A program made the translations under genes and the position numbers. Under the pieces are notes generated by a model. The model was not told the DNA's origin and did no database searches. It saw only the letters and a program-made list of their open reading frames with translations. From Catonia carolina (lineage: Eukaryota > Arthropoda > Insecta > Hemiptera > Achilidae): 64,000 nucleotides of DNA. Positions 43,092 to 54,662 of this stretch are shown piece after piece. Each line of letters begins with the position of its first letter. Within the stretch, counting starts at the first letter, position 1. The stretch is from assembly GCA_035578175.1 (NCBI GenBank), contig JAQMRL010000004.1, forward strand, positions 75,183,901-75,247,900, in the 5' to 3' direction.

Positions 43092-44359
43092 GATTACTTT
43101 TCCAAATAGTAAGGCACTTCTGTAAAGATCATTTCTCTATAAAGACAGGCATATTTTACTATTATCCTTGTTAATACGCTAACATGGGAACGACCCTTAG
43201 AAAATGAATTAAACGAAATCTGTTATATTACTACTGGATGTACTTCGAAACGTTTTTGTTAATCGTGATTTGATTAAATTTATAAAATTTCATCAGACCT
43301 AACTTATAGCAGTAAAATAAAATTGGGATAAATAAAAAAAAAACATGTAAAACAAAATTTGGTATGAATTTTTATTTACGTTAAGAGTTTGAACGAGCGT
43401 ATATGAACATAACCTTAAAATACGTGTGCTTCGTTCAAGAGTTAAACTCCAACTGATCATAAAGTGACGACCTACAGAACACGAGAAAGGAATCGTTACC
43501 CCACCCTTACCGATATCATCCTTATCGACCCGAACGAACAATAACGAATTTACCCGAACATTACCGAACTTATTACGTACAAAAAGTGCTTCACCATGTG
43601 CATAACGAACGAGATTTTGTCGGTTGGGTTTGTAGTATGATGGGGTTATGCAGCTATACTGTGTAAGCGCATGGCAATATTAAACTCGCGTACCCCTCCA
43701 CCCCAATCCACTATCTTTATCACTTTGTACTGCTGTCGCAGCAGAAAATTATAATTTGTGAACCGTATTTGTAGTGTTTGTACTGTGTTGTAGTTGTATT
43801 TCTACCGTATGTTACATAGCACACCGAACCTAATTTTATTGTATTAAATAATAACAATAAACGACGAGAAAACAAATTACAGTATATAAATTCGTTATTT
43901 GATCCGAATCCGATTTATTTCGTATCAAATTCACTTCCAATATCATAATTAAATTAATTTCAATTTTGAAATTAATTCATAGAATACTCTACTGTTCGTT
44001 CAATTAATTAACTTATTTATTTCAACTAATAGAATAAATTTAATCCTTTTAAATTTTAATTCAATTCATATTTTAATCCTGACATTATTATTAACTAAAT
44101 AACAACACCCGGTCACTTAGTTTCACGAACGCAAATATTTTATTCACTAACTTAAAATAAATAAATTTTCCTTTTAACCCTTTCAATCCCAATTTTTTTA
44201 ACTATACACAAAAAATATCTGTTCATTGTTTCATACAACAATATGAATATGTAAAATTATGTTCAGGCTTCCTAAGCAAAATATATTCTCTTACTTAGAT
44301 TTGTAGCAAAAAAACTAAATATGATTTTAATTTTAAAGTCTTCATTTAAGACAAAATGT
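43092..44359. other. Unassigned AT-rich region
   Basis: No paired termini or supported frames. An 80-codon minus frame (43299-43541) has no recognisable motif. Confidence 0.4.
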
Positions 44360-44753
44360 GTTGTTGTTTAGGTCATCAGCCAAAAGGCTGGTTTGAACCC
44401 GTAGAGGTTTTACTAAGTAAAACGAGGAGTGAGGTGGTTTACAATTGCCTTCCTCACTGAATGGAAAAGTATGCTTATCAGCATGCCGGGCCCTCTGAAA
44501 AGCACATATTTTCCACTCTGCAAATGACACCTTCACTTCATTCACCACAGGGTCTGGCTGTATAATGAAATCCATTACTTTCAGACGAGACAACTCTGAT
44601 TAGTGTCTTTTACACCTCTACCTCTTCTGTTCTTAAATGATTCAGTCATTTAATTGGCTGACCATGTGATAAGAAACAGAACTATTTTTTTAGCCCTGCA
44701 ACGAACAGATTGAGTGTAAATAATTTGACACTCCACCTGTTTATTATGGGCAG
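44360..44753 (-). mobile_element. S1 SINE copy
   Basis: Full-length S1 in reverse, TSD TAAGACAAAAT on both sides. Frame 44342-44593 is open. Confidence 0.93.
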
Positions 44754-44932
44754 TAAGACAAAATATTTTACAATAAAAAATATTGATAAAATGGATAAAA
44801 TCACTTTTTAAAAACAATTAAAAAAATATACTAGTACGTACGTACGACATATTCGAAGAAAATGCTACTTTATTTTAGTAAATGAACACGAATATTTAAA
44901 ACTAAAATTAATTTTTAAAAGAAACTAATTAA

Positions 44933-45130
44933 TGGTCGCCTCCGTAGCGCAATGGTCAGTATGCTACACTGCAAAGCAGAAGTCTCAAGTTCGATTCCTG
45001 GCTAGGGTACAGAAAATTATTACACTTCACACCCAGCGTTCCTAATCCAAAGTAGTTGTTCATTACTAAAATTTTGATGTCAGTTATTTCACTCCAGTGT
45101 GACTTCTTCGTCACACTGGGTTAGAAAGGG
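44933..45130 (+). mobile_element. S3 tRNA-type SINE
   Basis: GCCTCCGTAGCGCAATGGTCAG (A-box region), CAAGTTCGATTCCTGG (B box) and CTAGGGTACAGAAAATTATT. The 3' part contains an inverted pair CCAGTGTGAC/GTCACACTGG around 45094-45120. It does not fold a full tRNA. Confidence 0.7.
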
Positions 45131-45186
45131 ATAATGACCACCCCTTGTTTATAACATAATACTTAAAAATTATTTTATTTTTCGTG

Positions 45187-46232
45187 ACGCCCATAACTGG
45201 GAACAGGTAGTGTTAAATTATTTGCACTCGATCTGCTAGTTCCAGGCTTACAAAAAATAGTTCTGTTTCTTATCACATGGTCAGACAGTTATACAACTAA
45301 AGCATTTAAGAACGGAAGAAGTCGAGGTGTAAAAGATGCTAGTCACAGCTATCTCTTCTGAGAGAAATGAATCATACGCTGTGGTGAATGAAGTGAAGGA
45401 GTCATTAACAAGGTAGAAAGTACAGTAAAAAGTCGATTATCCGAACGTCTATCAACCGGACGACCCGGTTATCCGGATGCCCTTCAGGAAAAATTTATAA
45501 AATACTTTACGTGTGTACTAATTTATTTCTGAATTTCGTGGACATACAAATTTAAAATACCGTTATCGTATTAAAACGTCATATGTGATAATGTATAAAT
45601 GCTTTGTTTAATACGCAGAAAATGGAATGAAATGGCTGGAACAGCAACCAGAATGTGACGCCGCTACAGTTTTAATTTTAAAAACGACTTCGAGATTTGG
45701 CTGCTAGCAAGAGAGTTGCTTCCCTTAAACAAAGGAATATTTCAGATTTTTTTAAAACTAATTTTGTGTAACACATTTATACTGTACATAATTATGATTT
45801 TTAGTGTTTTTAACTTATAGTAGTACTAGATGTTCATTTACTTTGTAAAGTACGATATAGTAAATTGTATGAGTACATAACATTTATGTGTTTTTAAATT
45901 TATGTTTAATAAAAATTAAGTTACAAGTACAATAGTGTCGTGTACGTGTATTATAGCACAGTTTTCAGTTCTAGCTTCTATAACGTAAAATAAGTACGGA
46001 AAATCTGTTATCCGGATAAATCAATTTACCGGACGATCAAATCCCCAATTGGTCCGGATAATCGACTTCACACTGTAGATGCTTTTCTTGTTATGCTGGC
46101 AATTCTGGCATGCTGTTAAGCATACTCAGTGAGGATGGCATTTGTAAACCACCTTACTATTCGTTTTACGAAGTAAAGCCTCTAGAGATACAAACCAGCC
46201 TTTCGGTTGATGACAAACAACAACAAACACAA
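45187..46232 (+). mobile_element. S1 SINE copy, old, split by pogo-like MITE
   Basis: The head and middle (45187-45422) and tail (46076-46232, ending GATGACAAACAACAACAAAC) form one S1 of the older subfamily. A 653-bp MITE lies between, placed by a TA duplication. Confidence 0.82.
45423..46075 (+). mobile_element. pogo/Tigger-like element
   Basis: Ends CAGTAAAAAGTCGATTATCC and the complement of CAGTGTGAAGTCGATTATCC, flanked by TA (45421-45422, 46076-46077). Subterminal motifs (GGACGACCCGGTTATCCGGA) recur. Near 45620-45760 the plus strand reads MKWLEQQPECDAATVLILKT, then stops, resembling a decayed pogo transposase C-terminal region. It is nested in an S1 copy, which dates it as younger. Confidence 0.85.
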
Positions 46233-46250
46233 CAACAGAGGTAGGCCTAC

Positions 46251-46571
46251 ATTTTTTTGTTTTACGTCCGACTGTTTTGCAATTACTGCTAAGGCAATCG
46301 GTGAAGGATGAAATTATTTTTTTGTAAGGTATAATATGCTATAATAATATATAATAATAATATAATATATATAATTATTATAAATATAATATATATAATT
46401 ATTATAAATATAATATATATATAATTATTAATATAATATAAATATAATATATATATAATTATTAATATAATATATAATAATAATAATATAATATGCTGTG
46501 CCTGAATGGGATTCAAAGCAAAGACTGCATGATGAGAGGCTACCACGTTACCAACTTCGCCAATGCGGCCG
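46251..46571 (-). mobile_element. S2 tRNA-type SINE with AT-repeat expansion
   Basis: Minus strand: GGCCGCATTGGCGAAGTTGG, a B-box region with substitutions, then ~165 bp of AT repeats (46333-46497). The usual S2 body (CATCCTTCACCGATTGCC) and tail (AGTCGGACGTAAAACAAAAA) follow. It abuts the old S1 tail. Confidence 0.78.
46333..46497. repeat. AT-rich minisatellite inside S2
   Basis: Irregular repeats of ATAATATATATAATTATTATAAAT, with units of about 22-30 bp, sit exactly where S2 normally has a short AT spacer. Confidence 0.85.
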
Positions 46572-46626
46572 GCAACACAGATACATTTAACATTAAGTGT
46601 TATGGCAATTTCAAGGGAATCAGAAT

Positions 46627-46860
46627 AATACACGTTTTATTGAGGAAGTCGTGCTATTGAGGGTATATTGCATACGGACAACGAGAACCTGGGAGAAGAG
46701 TGTCGTGGCTTCGAAATCTGGGAACGTGGTTTGGAAAAACTTCAGATGAGCTATTTCACAGTGCAACCAGCAAAGTGGAAAATTGCTATGAAGGTCCTCA
46801 ACATTTGGAACCTAAAGAAAAGACGAGATACGAAAAATAAGAAGAAAGACATCGAAAGGA
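46627..46860 (+). pseudogene. RTE-like LINE C-terminal fragment
   Basis: One frame reads GRRVSWLRNLGTWFGKTSDE then LFHSATSKVENC, resembling the end of insect endonuclease-RT elements (GRRRISWLKNLRTWFNxxxxELFRxAxNKVKIA). The open frame at 46668-46901 is a different frame over the same DNA. Only the last ~70 codons are present. Confidence 0.55.
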
Positions 46861-47251
46861 CAGCAATAGAAAGAAAATGGAATTGCGCGCTAGAAAAATA
46901 GCCAATACAAAGATGAACAGTGGAATCTAAATGTATTGAACTAATAAAGAAGAGAGCTCTGGGAAAACCAACACACTGAAAAAAAATTTAGAAATATATG
47001 TAGAAGTAACTTGGCAGAGAGTGGCAAGAGAAAGATAGGAATAAGAAAACATTGAAAGAAGTTTATGTCTATGAATGTACATTAGGATTAAAGATGTCTT
47101 CAAGTTACTACCTAGCAAATATTAACTACCTAAGAAAAAAACACTTATAAAAGCAATAAACGAATGTGTATAATATTTTTATTAGTTACACGAGTATTCT
47201 ATGATACAAGATTAAGTGGGTTCATAAAATAACTAATTTTATATGTTCTTT
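46861..47251. other. Unassigned spacer
   Basis: Purine-rich on the plus strand, possibly LINE 3' UTR, but nothing can be matched. Confidence 0.35.
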
Positions 47252-47668
47252 GCCCAAAACAGGCAAGTGGAGTGTTAAATTAATTGCACTCGATCTGTTG
47301 GTTCCAGGGCTACAAAAAATAGTTCTGTCTCTTATCACATAGTCAGCCAATTATATGACTGAATTGTTTAAAAATAAAAGAGGTAGAGGTGTAAAAGACA
47401 CTAGTCAGAGTTGTCTCCTCTGAGAGTAATGAATTTCACTACACAGCCAGACCCTGTGGTGAATGAAGTGTAATTTCAGGGTGTGCATTTTCAAGTGTGC
47501 ATTTTCAGGGTGGAAAATGGGTGCTTTTCGGAAGGCCTGGCATGCTGATAAGCATACTCTTTCAACTCGGTGAGGAAGGCAATGGTAAACCACCTCACTC
47601 CTTGTTTTTACTTAGTAAAACCTCTAGAGGTTTAAACCAGCCTTTCGGCTGCTGATCTAAACAGCAAC
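47252..47668 (+). mobile_element. S1 SINE copy, old subfamily
   Basis: Complete S1 from TGCCCAAAACAGGCAAGTGG to CTGCTGATCTAAACAGCAAC. It has a small internal duplication of GTGTGCATTTTCA (near 47480-47505). TSD not certain (ATATGT-like on both sides). Confidence 0.85.
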
Positions 47669-47787
47669 ATATGTAGGTTCTTAGACAAGTGGATGAAAGA
47701 ATAAGCATATGGAAACATTTTACCAGAACAAGAGGCTAGAAAAAGGGCCAGTGAGGGATATCTAACGACATCCTGGTACTCTTCTTC

Positions 47788-48493
47788 GTGTCGTGCCTAT
47801 CCCGCTCGGATGTCGGCGATCATGACGGCTATTTTGACTTTGCTGTTGTTTAGGTCATCAGCCGAAAGACTGGTGTGAACCTTGAGAAGCTTTACTAAGT
47901 AAAACGAGGAGTGAGGTGGTTTACAAATGCCTTCCACACTATGTGGAAAAGTATGCTTATCAGCATGCCGGGCCCTCTGAAAACCACATATTTTCCACTC
48001 TGCAAATGACACTTTCACTTCATTCACCACAGGGTCTGGCTGTATAATGAAATTCATAACTTTCAGAAAAGATATCTCTGATTACTGTCTTTTACACCTC
48101 TACCTCTTCTGTTCTTAAATAATTCAGTTATTTAATTAGCTGACCATGTGATAAGAAAATAAACTATTTATTTTAGCCCTCCAACAAACAGATTGAATGT
48201 AAAAAATTTGGCACTCCACCTGTCTGTTATGGGCATATTTTGACTTTATTAGTCACAATCCGAACAATTCCCTGGAGCTCTTATCGAACCAAGTCCTTAA
48301 ATGGCGAGCCAGGAAGTTCCTCTACTAGGATTTCTCTTTCCACTATTTTATCCTTAGAATTCGCTGCAGTAGATCATAACTTCTTTTACTTCTCATTAGA
48401 TGACCGAAGTACTGCAGTTTCCGGCACTTAACAATTTTGACCAATTTCAGACCCTTTTTCATTTTCAATAAAACTTCAACATTAGTGACTTTC
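47788..48493 (-). pseudogene. RTE-like LINE 3' fragment with S1 insertion
   Basis: The minus strand reads VKCRKLQYFGHLMRSKRSYD, ARHLRTWFDKSSRELFGL, [S1], KVKIAVMIADIRAG-stop. This is the C-terminal pattern of RTE-like insect LINEs (KRKLxYFGHxMR ... LRTWFxxSSxELFxxA ... KxxIAVMIANIRxG). Inserted in another LINE with an ~8-bp flanking duplication, and itself hit by an S1. Confidence 0.72.
47838..48236 (-). mobile_element. S1 SINE copy in RTE-like LINE
   Basis: Full-length S1 in reverse with TSD ATTTTGACTTT. A frame (47797-48057) runs from the S1 start into the LINE's KVKIAVMIADIRAG, a chance fusion. Confidence 0.92.
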
Positions 48494-48702
48494 TACGTCC
48501 ACGAAATCCAGGTATTGCTCTATCAATAATGGAGGGTAATACTGAGGGAGTAAATTGTAGGGGGAGGCAAATGTTACAATATTTAAAGCAAATCACAAAA
48601 GATGTAGGGTGTTGGAGGTATGCAGATATGAAATGACTTGTGCAAATAGAATAGCTTGGAGAACTGCATCAATCCAGTCAAAAGACTGATAAAAAAATTA
48701 GT

Positions 48703-49544
48703 ATTCCATGTCAATCGTCAAAAACAAAACAAAAAACTAACACAAAATCGTAGCATTTCATTTCATTTACTTTTGGTTTTGTACACTTTTTTTAAAATAA
48801 ATACCACCATAATTTAAAAAAGGCTTAAACAATAGTATTGAAAATAAAACACAAGTTTTCAAATCTACAAAACTAATAACACCGTTTTTTATCAACCTAC
48901 ATTAAAAAAGCCCGCACCACTAAAACACAATTACTGCTAAAAAAATATTAAATAAATTTAAAATTGTTATTAAAAAACAAACTATTTAACAAAATTATTA
49001 CAAGTTAATAAAAAGCGGGTATCATAAAATATGGATAAATGTATTAACATTTACTCAGTAACATAAAAATATATATTTTATTTATTTACTAAGCAATGCT
49101 TTTAATTTAATTAGTTACAAAAACATAAAAAGGAAAAAACAACCGTAATGTCTTGAAGACGATTAAAAGGAAAAATAATCTAGCCCTTACATTGTAAATC
49201 ATTTTAATCCGACGATTTGCATAATCTTCTTTTTACGATTTGGCACTTCTCCCTATGAATAAATCTCTTCAAATTTTTCAAATTAAATTCAAGGTAGCCA
49301 ACGAGTAAAATAATGGCACGTACATTTTCAAAAACATTATCATCTAATGTATCATGAACTTTTAAGTTAAAAAGTTTTCCGGATAGTTATTAAAACTACT
49401 TTATAAAAGTTTATTTACTTGGAACGGGAATTTATTTTTTAGATTTAAAAACTCGTATTATAAGGTAGCTGTTACCATGTTTTTTTTTTGTATTTAAAAT
49501 CACATTACCAGCTTGGTTATTAACGAGAACGGTAGCCTTTTGAA
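48703..49544. other. Unassigned AT-rich region
   Basis: AT-rich with A runs; no supported feature. Confidence 0.4.
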
Positions 49545-49622
49545 TTGTAATAATTTTCAGACCCTAGCCGGGAATCAAACCCGGGACCTCACCATCATGA
49601 ACTAGCGTGCTACGGAGACAGC
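49545..49622 (-). mobile_element. S3 tRNA-type SINE fragment
   Basis: Minus strand: GGCTGTCTCCGTAGCACGCTAG, GGTCCCGGGTTTGATTCCCGG, CTAGGGTCTGAAAATTATTA. A and B boxes are present; the anticodon region is not tRNA-like. Confidence 0.7.
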
Positions 49623-49657
49623 CTACAATGTTTTGCAGAATTTTCACAAAGTAATAA

Positions 49658-49845
49658 CTTTAGGTGATCAGCCGAAAGGCTAGTTTGAACTTCTAGATGG
49701 TTCACTAAGTAAAACGAGAAGTAAGGTGGTTTACCTATGCCTTCCTCACAGATTCCAAATGTGTGCTTTTCAGCATGACAGGCCCTCTGAAATGCATCTC
49801 CTTTCCACCCTGCAAATGACATCTTCATTTGTCATTTTCTAATTC
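49658..49845 (-). mobile_element. S1 SINE copy, truncated, old
   Basis: S1 tail and middle in reverse (AGGTGATCAGCCGAAAGGCT ... GACATCTTCATTTGTC). The head is missing. Confidence 0.75.
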
Positions 49846-49858
49846 ATAAGATTTATTT

Positions 49859-50982
49859 TTTGTTTAGGTCATCAGCCGAAAGGCAGGTTTGAATCTGTAG
49901 AGGCTTTAATAAGCAAAATAAGGAGTAAGGTGGTTTACATATGCCTTCCTTGATGAGTGGAAAAGTACGCTATCAGCATAATCGGGAAAAGTATCTACTT
50001 TCCACCCTGTGTAAATGACACCTTCACTTCATTCACCATATTGTCTGATTGAACAATAAAATTCATTACTCTCAGAAGAGATAACTCTGAGACCTTTTAC
50101 ACCTCTACCTCTTCTGTTCTTAATTGTTTCAGTCATATAATAGGCTGACAATATGATAAGAAACAGAACTATTTTTATAATCATGGAACGAGCAGATCGA
50201 GTGCAAATAATTTAAGGGGAGACTGTACTTTGTATCCCGCCAATGTTAAATTTGTTATTTTTAGGTACATTTTTCATAGGATTGGTAAAATTTAGGGAAA
50301 TTAATCTTTACACACCTTAGGTGTCGGGTTTCTCCTCGAGCTACTGACATTTTTCAATTTAATCTTTGGACCATACCAATTTTTTTTAAATTACAAATAA
50401 CAATAAATTTTGCAAATTGTTTTCTACGTTTTTTGCGTATTACTAATTTTTGGAACACCTGAGGAAGTCATAAAAATGTCGGTATATGTGGATATAGAAG
50501 ATAATTAACTGGTAAAAATTTCAGCCTGGTAGGTTTATAGGTTTCTGAGAAAATGTACCTAGTTGTTAAAAATCAAATTTACGGGAAAACGCAAGAAACA
50601 AGAAGGCACAAATCAAAAACAAGTAAATTTCCCATCAACAGTTGTTTAGAAAGCTGAACCAACAGCTGAGATTACAAAAAACAGTGATGCAGATATTTTA
50701 AAAACTAAAATTCTCTGCACTAAAACGAGCAGTATAAAATTATGAAAGATTATCAGTTATTATGATCAAATTATCAGTCGTAACATGATAATTTTTCTAT
50801 GTAAACCTGATAAAAACTTAATTTTTTCATAAAAATATATTTTTTTGACGTAATTTTTTAATATTTGTTTTTTTTGGTAGATCTAGGCCTGAACAATTGA
50901 TAAACATAAATACCAAAAATCGAAATTTTCAGTTAAAACCATCGTACCATCTCCCCTTAACTTTCAACCTGGCTGTTATTGG
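49859..50982 (-). mobile_element. S1 SINE copy, old, split by TTAA element
   Basis: Tail to head 49859-50215, then a 741-bp TTAA-flanked insert, then the last head bases (CTTTCAACCTGGCTGTTATTGG, 50961-50982). The S1 head supplied the TTAA target. Confidence 0.82.
50216..50956. mobile_element. TTAA-flanked MITE (piggyBac-like)
   Basis: GGGGAGACTGTAC at the left and GTACCATCTCCCC at the right, with TTAA at 50212-50215 and 50957-50960. The SINE target confirms both boundaries. No transposase; distinct from families F and H. Confidence 0.82.
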
Positions 50983-52086
50983 AAAAATATTTATTTAAAT
51001 TTATTTTAAAAACAGATTGTAAATAAAGTTATTACAAAAGAAACTAAAATAATAATTTACAGACGACTAAACAAAAAAAAAAAAAAAAAAAAATCTCGTT
51101 GATTAGTATAATTTCTTACACGATATTATTAGAAGCGTGAAATAAATTGATTCAGTTGAAACGAACGTAGAAGGATATAATCAAATTACTGAACAACTCA
51201 CACACACATTCATCACTACAATTAATTGAACGATTCACGCTTAACTAATCGAACTAATAACAACGAATAGAAAATGTAATTAACTTACAGGTTAGCCAAC
51301 TTAAACAGGAGATGTTGTAAAACTTATATTATTTACAATCAATTAACATAAAAGAGGTTTATTATGGTGGCAATGACCTCTCTTATAATACTTCACGAGT
51401 TGAAACTTTAATATAAACGATAGATAGGAGAAGAGAAGAGGTTCGAGTATATTTAGAATGAGGGTTTATATATTGGAGGGAGGAGTTCGAAGTTGAACCT
51501 TAACTCGAGTACCATGGTACAACCACACCGACCCCTTGTCTAGTAAATTGATGTCCCTCAGGGAATAGAGTGATAGGACCAAAACGCAAAACTACCCCCG
51601 ACCCAGTCCGTACTCCTTCCATATCCACTAACAGAAACCCTCCTCTCTGGAAATTTCTCGTTTTTGTTTATCTCCAACAACCCCCTAATTGCTTCAACAA
51701 TCTTGTCTATTTCATAGATTCATTCGCAGGAATGTCGAGTCGGTTTTTTGTCACTCCTCGTTGGCCCGTTTCATCAGGCGTAAGAACGTTAACGTTTTGA
51801 AATAAAATCTGTCAACTAGCTTTAACGATATTAAACACACATCAACAGAATGTTCTACACCAAAATCACATGACATGTTCTTTTGGTAGAATATCTCAAC
51901 AAACAATAACCGTACTTTAAGCACTGATTAAAATGAATGAAAAAAAACTTAATTTTGAGAAATTATAGTTCTCCACTTTTCATTAAAAATTTCTCAAAAC
52001 ACGTAAAAATTGTGACGCATTTATTGGAGCTTCATAAACAACACGAATAGCTGTGTTACGAGTTTAAGGCAAGTAATATTTGAATA
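50983..52086. other. Unassigned region
   Basis: AT-rich, with an A21 run at 51073-51093. A less AT-rich block at ~51480-51790 holds a 76-codon frame (51570-51800, MIGPKRKTTPDPVRTPSIST...) with no recognised motif; I do not call it a gene. Confidence 0.4.
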
Positions 52087-53305
52087 AAAAAATCTGGTGT
52101 GAAACACTCACACAACTTTCTCTTGCCAATACAAATAATTAACAATAAACCTAACATTAGTAATAAAACATTAGAAATAAACAAAAAACTAACCTCAATA
52201 GGCATAACCTTATTTTAATCATGAGTGAAAGACGCAAAATGAAAATCGACCTCACTTTGACTTAAACATACGGAAAATCACTCTTTCACGCTAAACTAGG
52301 CTCTTTAGAGAGAAATGCTTTAAATAAAAGTTGTAGATCATTCAATTTCCTACATATTTGATTATACACACTTTTGTCGTAAAATGCAAACTAAGACCGA
52401 AATATTAAAAAAATAGATTTTTCGCACGTTTTCGTGAGAAAAAAATAGAAAATTGCTAATTACCGCTAATCTAAGTGTACACAAAAAAATATTTGAAATA
52501 AAAGTTGTAGGATTTTAAATTCTCTACATTTTTTTATTACATAAATTTTTGCATATTTGCGCTAAAATGCATATTAAAGTCGTAATCTTCAAAAACAATT
52601 TTTTTCACGTGAAAACAGCCTTACCAAGAATTTCAGCGAATATGGCGCCTACCCTATTTTGTAGAGCATAAAAAAATGTATAAAAAAATAAAATAAATAA
52701 ATACAATTATTAAATATGAAAAAATAAAATAAATAGTAAACCAGGGATTTTTTTAAAAAAATCGTAAGACCAGTTTTTGAGAAAATCACAAAAAAGTGAA
52801 AAATTACACGAATAAACTATAGGCCAACTCATTCCAAATGAGATATGAGTTGTGTATGCGCAGTAGCAAAGAAAGTAGTGGGGGGTTTCAGAGCCAGTGA
52901 ATTCCCAGTCACCGAAGAGTGAACATCCGTAGAGTGGGTCAAAAAAGTAGTGTTTCGGTTTTGTAATCCAGTCGGTTTCCTGAGAATAGTACCTTACATA
53001 CTATAAGTCGTAATTTTCTTTTATGCGTTATCGAAAACCAGTTTATTTAAAATAGTGTAATTGTGTGTATTTAAAATAGTGTTTTAGAGTTAGTTTATTT
53101 AAAAAAGTGTAATTGCGTGTTTATTTAAAATGGTATTTTTGCGTATTTAAAAAACAGCATAATATTTTATTAACAGCGCTATGAGTGTAAAAAGTAGAGT
53201 GAAGCAAAAAACTATTCACTCTCAAGCACTACAACCGGTTGACAGATTTTGATGAAAATGTTGGTGTCGGGTCCGGTAGTGGTATGTAACTTAAGTTTCA
53301 AGTTC
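52087..53305 (+). mobile_element. Family B copy with insertions, right end missing
   Basis: Starts AAAAAAATCTGGTGTGAAAC. It has a small AT-rich expansion at 52675-52735 and a 406-bp insert at 52821-53226. It resumes ACCGGTTGACAGATTTTGATG and ends AACTTAAGTTTCAAGTTCCGG before the microsatellite. Confidence 0.85.
52821..53226 (+). mobile_element. Unassigned insertion with short open start
   Basis: It splits the family B block ATAAACTACTACTTCCGG. It contains CTCATTCCAAATGAG and repeated TTTAAAATAGTGTAATTG-like units (53045-53130). Near its end an ATG at 53180 opens MSVKSRVKQKTIHSQAL, then runs into family B. It could be the 5' part of an unknown element with the start of its ORF. Confidence 0.5.
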
Positions 53306-53630
53306 CGGATCATAAGTAAAAAACCACGTTTCATCACATGTTAATACCGTTTCCAAAAAATTTGGGTCATTTTCAAACGCGTACAAAGTGTCAGTACAAA
53401 CATTTTTGCGAGTTTCATTTCAAACATTTTTGAGCGGCACGTGTCCCGAAGGAGCTGACAGAAGATGACTTCCAGCACTGTTTCTAACAATGGAAAATTC
53501 ACATGAAGCGTTTTAGGGATGGAGAAGGAGTGTATATATTGAAGGTGACAATAAATGATAATGTATAAAATCAAAATAAATTTTTTAACAACGTCAGTCT
53601 CGTTATTTAATAGCCACACCTTGTATACAT
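53306..53630. pseudogene. Scrambled SETMAR-like mariner transposase
   Basis: Minus strand 53306-53425 reads VCTDTLYAFENDPNFLETVL then TCDETWFFTYDP, the mariner block around the first catalytic aspartate. Plus strand 53425-53560 reads ELTEDDFQHCF-stop-QWKIHMKRF, the mariner C-terminus. The two halves are in opposite orientation, so an inversion has rearranged the gene. The 3' end ...TTATTTAATAGCCACACCTTGTA fits a mariner terminus. Confidence 0.7.
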
Positions 53631-53633
53631 ATG

Positions 53634-54024
53634 TTATTGTTTAGGTCATCAGCCGAAAGGCTGGTTTGAACCTGTAGAGGTTTTACTAAGTAAATCGAGG
53701 AGTGAGGTGGTTTACGAGTGCCTTCCTCACTGAGTGGAAAAGTACACTTATCAGCATGCCGGGCCCTCTGAAAAGCACAATTTTCCACTCTGCAAATGAC
53801 ACCTTCACTTCATTCACCACAGGGTCTGGCTGTATAATGAAATTCATTACTTTCAGAGGAGATAACTCTGATTAGTGTCTTTTACACCTCTACCTCTTCT
53901 GTCCTTAAATGATTCAGTCATTTAATTGGTTGACCATGTGTTAGGAACAGAACTATTTATTTTAGCCCTGCAACGAACAGATTGGGTGTAAATAATTTGA
54001 CACTCCACCTGTCTGTTATGGGCA
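53634..54024 (-). mobile_element. S1 SINE copy
   Basis: Full-length S1 in reverse, TSD GTATACATATG. Confidence 0.93.
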
Positions 54025-54348
54025 GGTATACATATGATACAACAGGATAATTTAAATTCTAATAGAGCAATACAATGTAAAGATGAAATTGATAATAAAT
54101 ACTCTTCTAAAGTATATGTAAAACATAAAATATGTATCATAATTAAATAATTAAAGAAGAAAACTAATAATAATAATAATAAAATAATAATAATACAAAC
54201 AACAAAACGTTTGATTAGATGACAATGATTAAGATTTCATTAATTATTAACTAATGATACGGTAGAATTAAGTGTTGTTATAAAAACTGCAATTATCCGA
54301 CAGGTTTTTTGTTCAGAACTGATTTAAATAGAATTCAACCATAGTTTA

Positions 54349-54380
<32 letters not shown>

Positions 54381-54660
54381 TAGTATTATAAAATACTGAA
54401 TTAATGTAAATTAAAACTACTAGATTTACATAAGATAAACTTGTTTCATGAATATAATTATAGAAAAGTTATCTTACGTACAAATACCATAGTACATTAT
54501 ATTAATTTATTTATACATGTATGTAACTTATATACAGTCACTACATTTTAATAATATATAATAAAATAGAGTTGTAATTTATAGCGGGTCTAATAAATTT
54601 TATTCATACTACACCAATTTTTCAACACGTTACCAACTATAATTCGCATGCATCAACATT
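54025..54660. other. Unassigned AT-rich region with TAA microsatellites
   Basis: (TAA)n at about 54166-54195 and 54351-54379. Nothing else recognised. Confidence 0.5.
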
Positions 54661-54662
54661 AA

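Larger units (their letters stand above)
47669..48702 (+). pseudogene. LINE C-terminal fragment, interrupted by another LINE
   Basis: The left part (47669-47787) encodes VLRQVDERISIWKHFTRTRG. The right part (48494-48702) runs HPGIALSIMEGNTEGVNCRG, then LQYLKQITKDVGCWRYADMK-stop and ends CCAGTC-AAAA-GACTGATAAAAAAA. Both align with the LINE at 60.65-60.92 kb. The insert 47788-48493 is flanked by CGACATCC/CGAAATCC. The frame carries several stops. Confidence 0.75.

Noticed and set aside
44935..45010. tRNA gene
   Set aside because: No complete cloverleaf and the downstream sequence is shared with other S3 copies.
51570..51800. 76-codon frame as a gene
   Set aside because: Length is within chance expectation for this less AT-rich block and no domain is recognisable.
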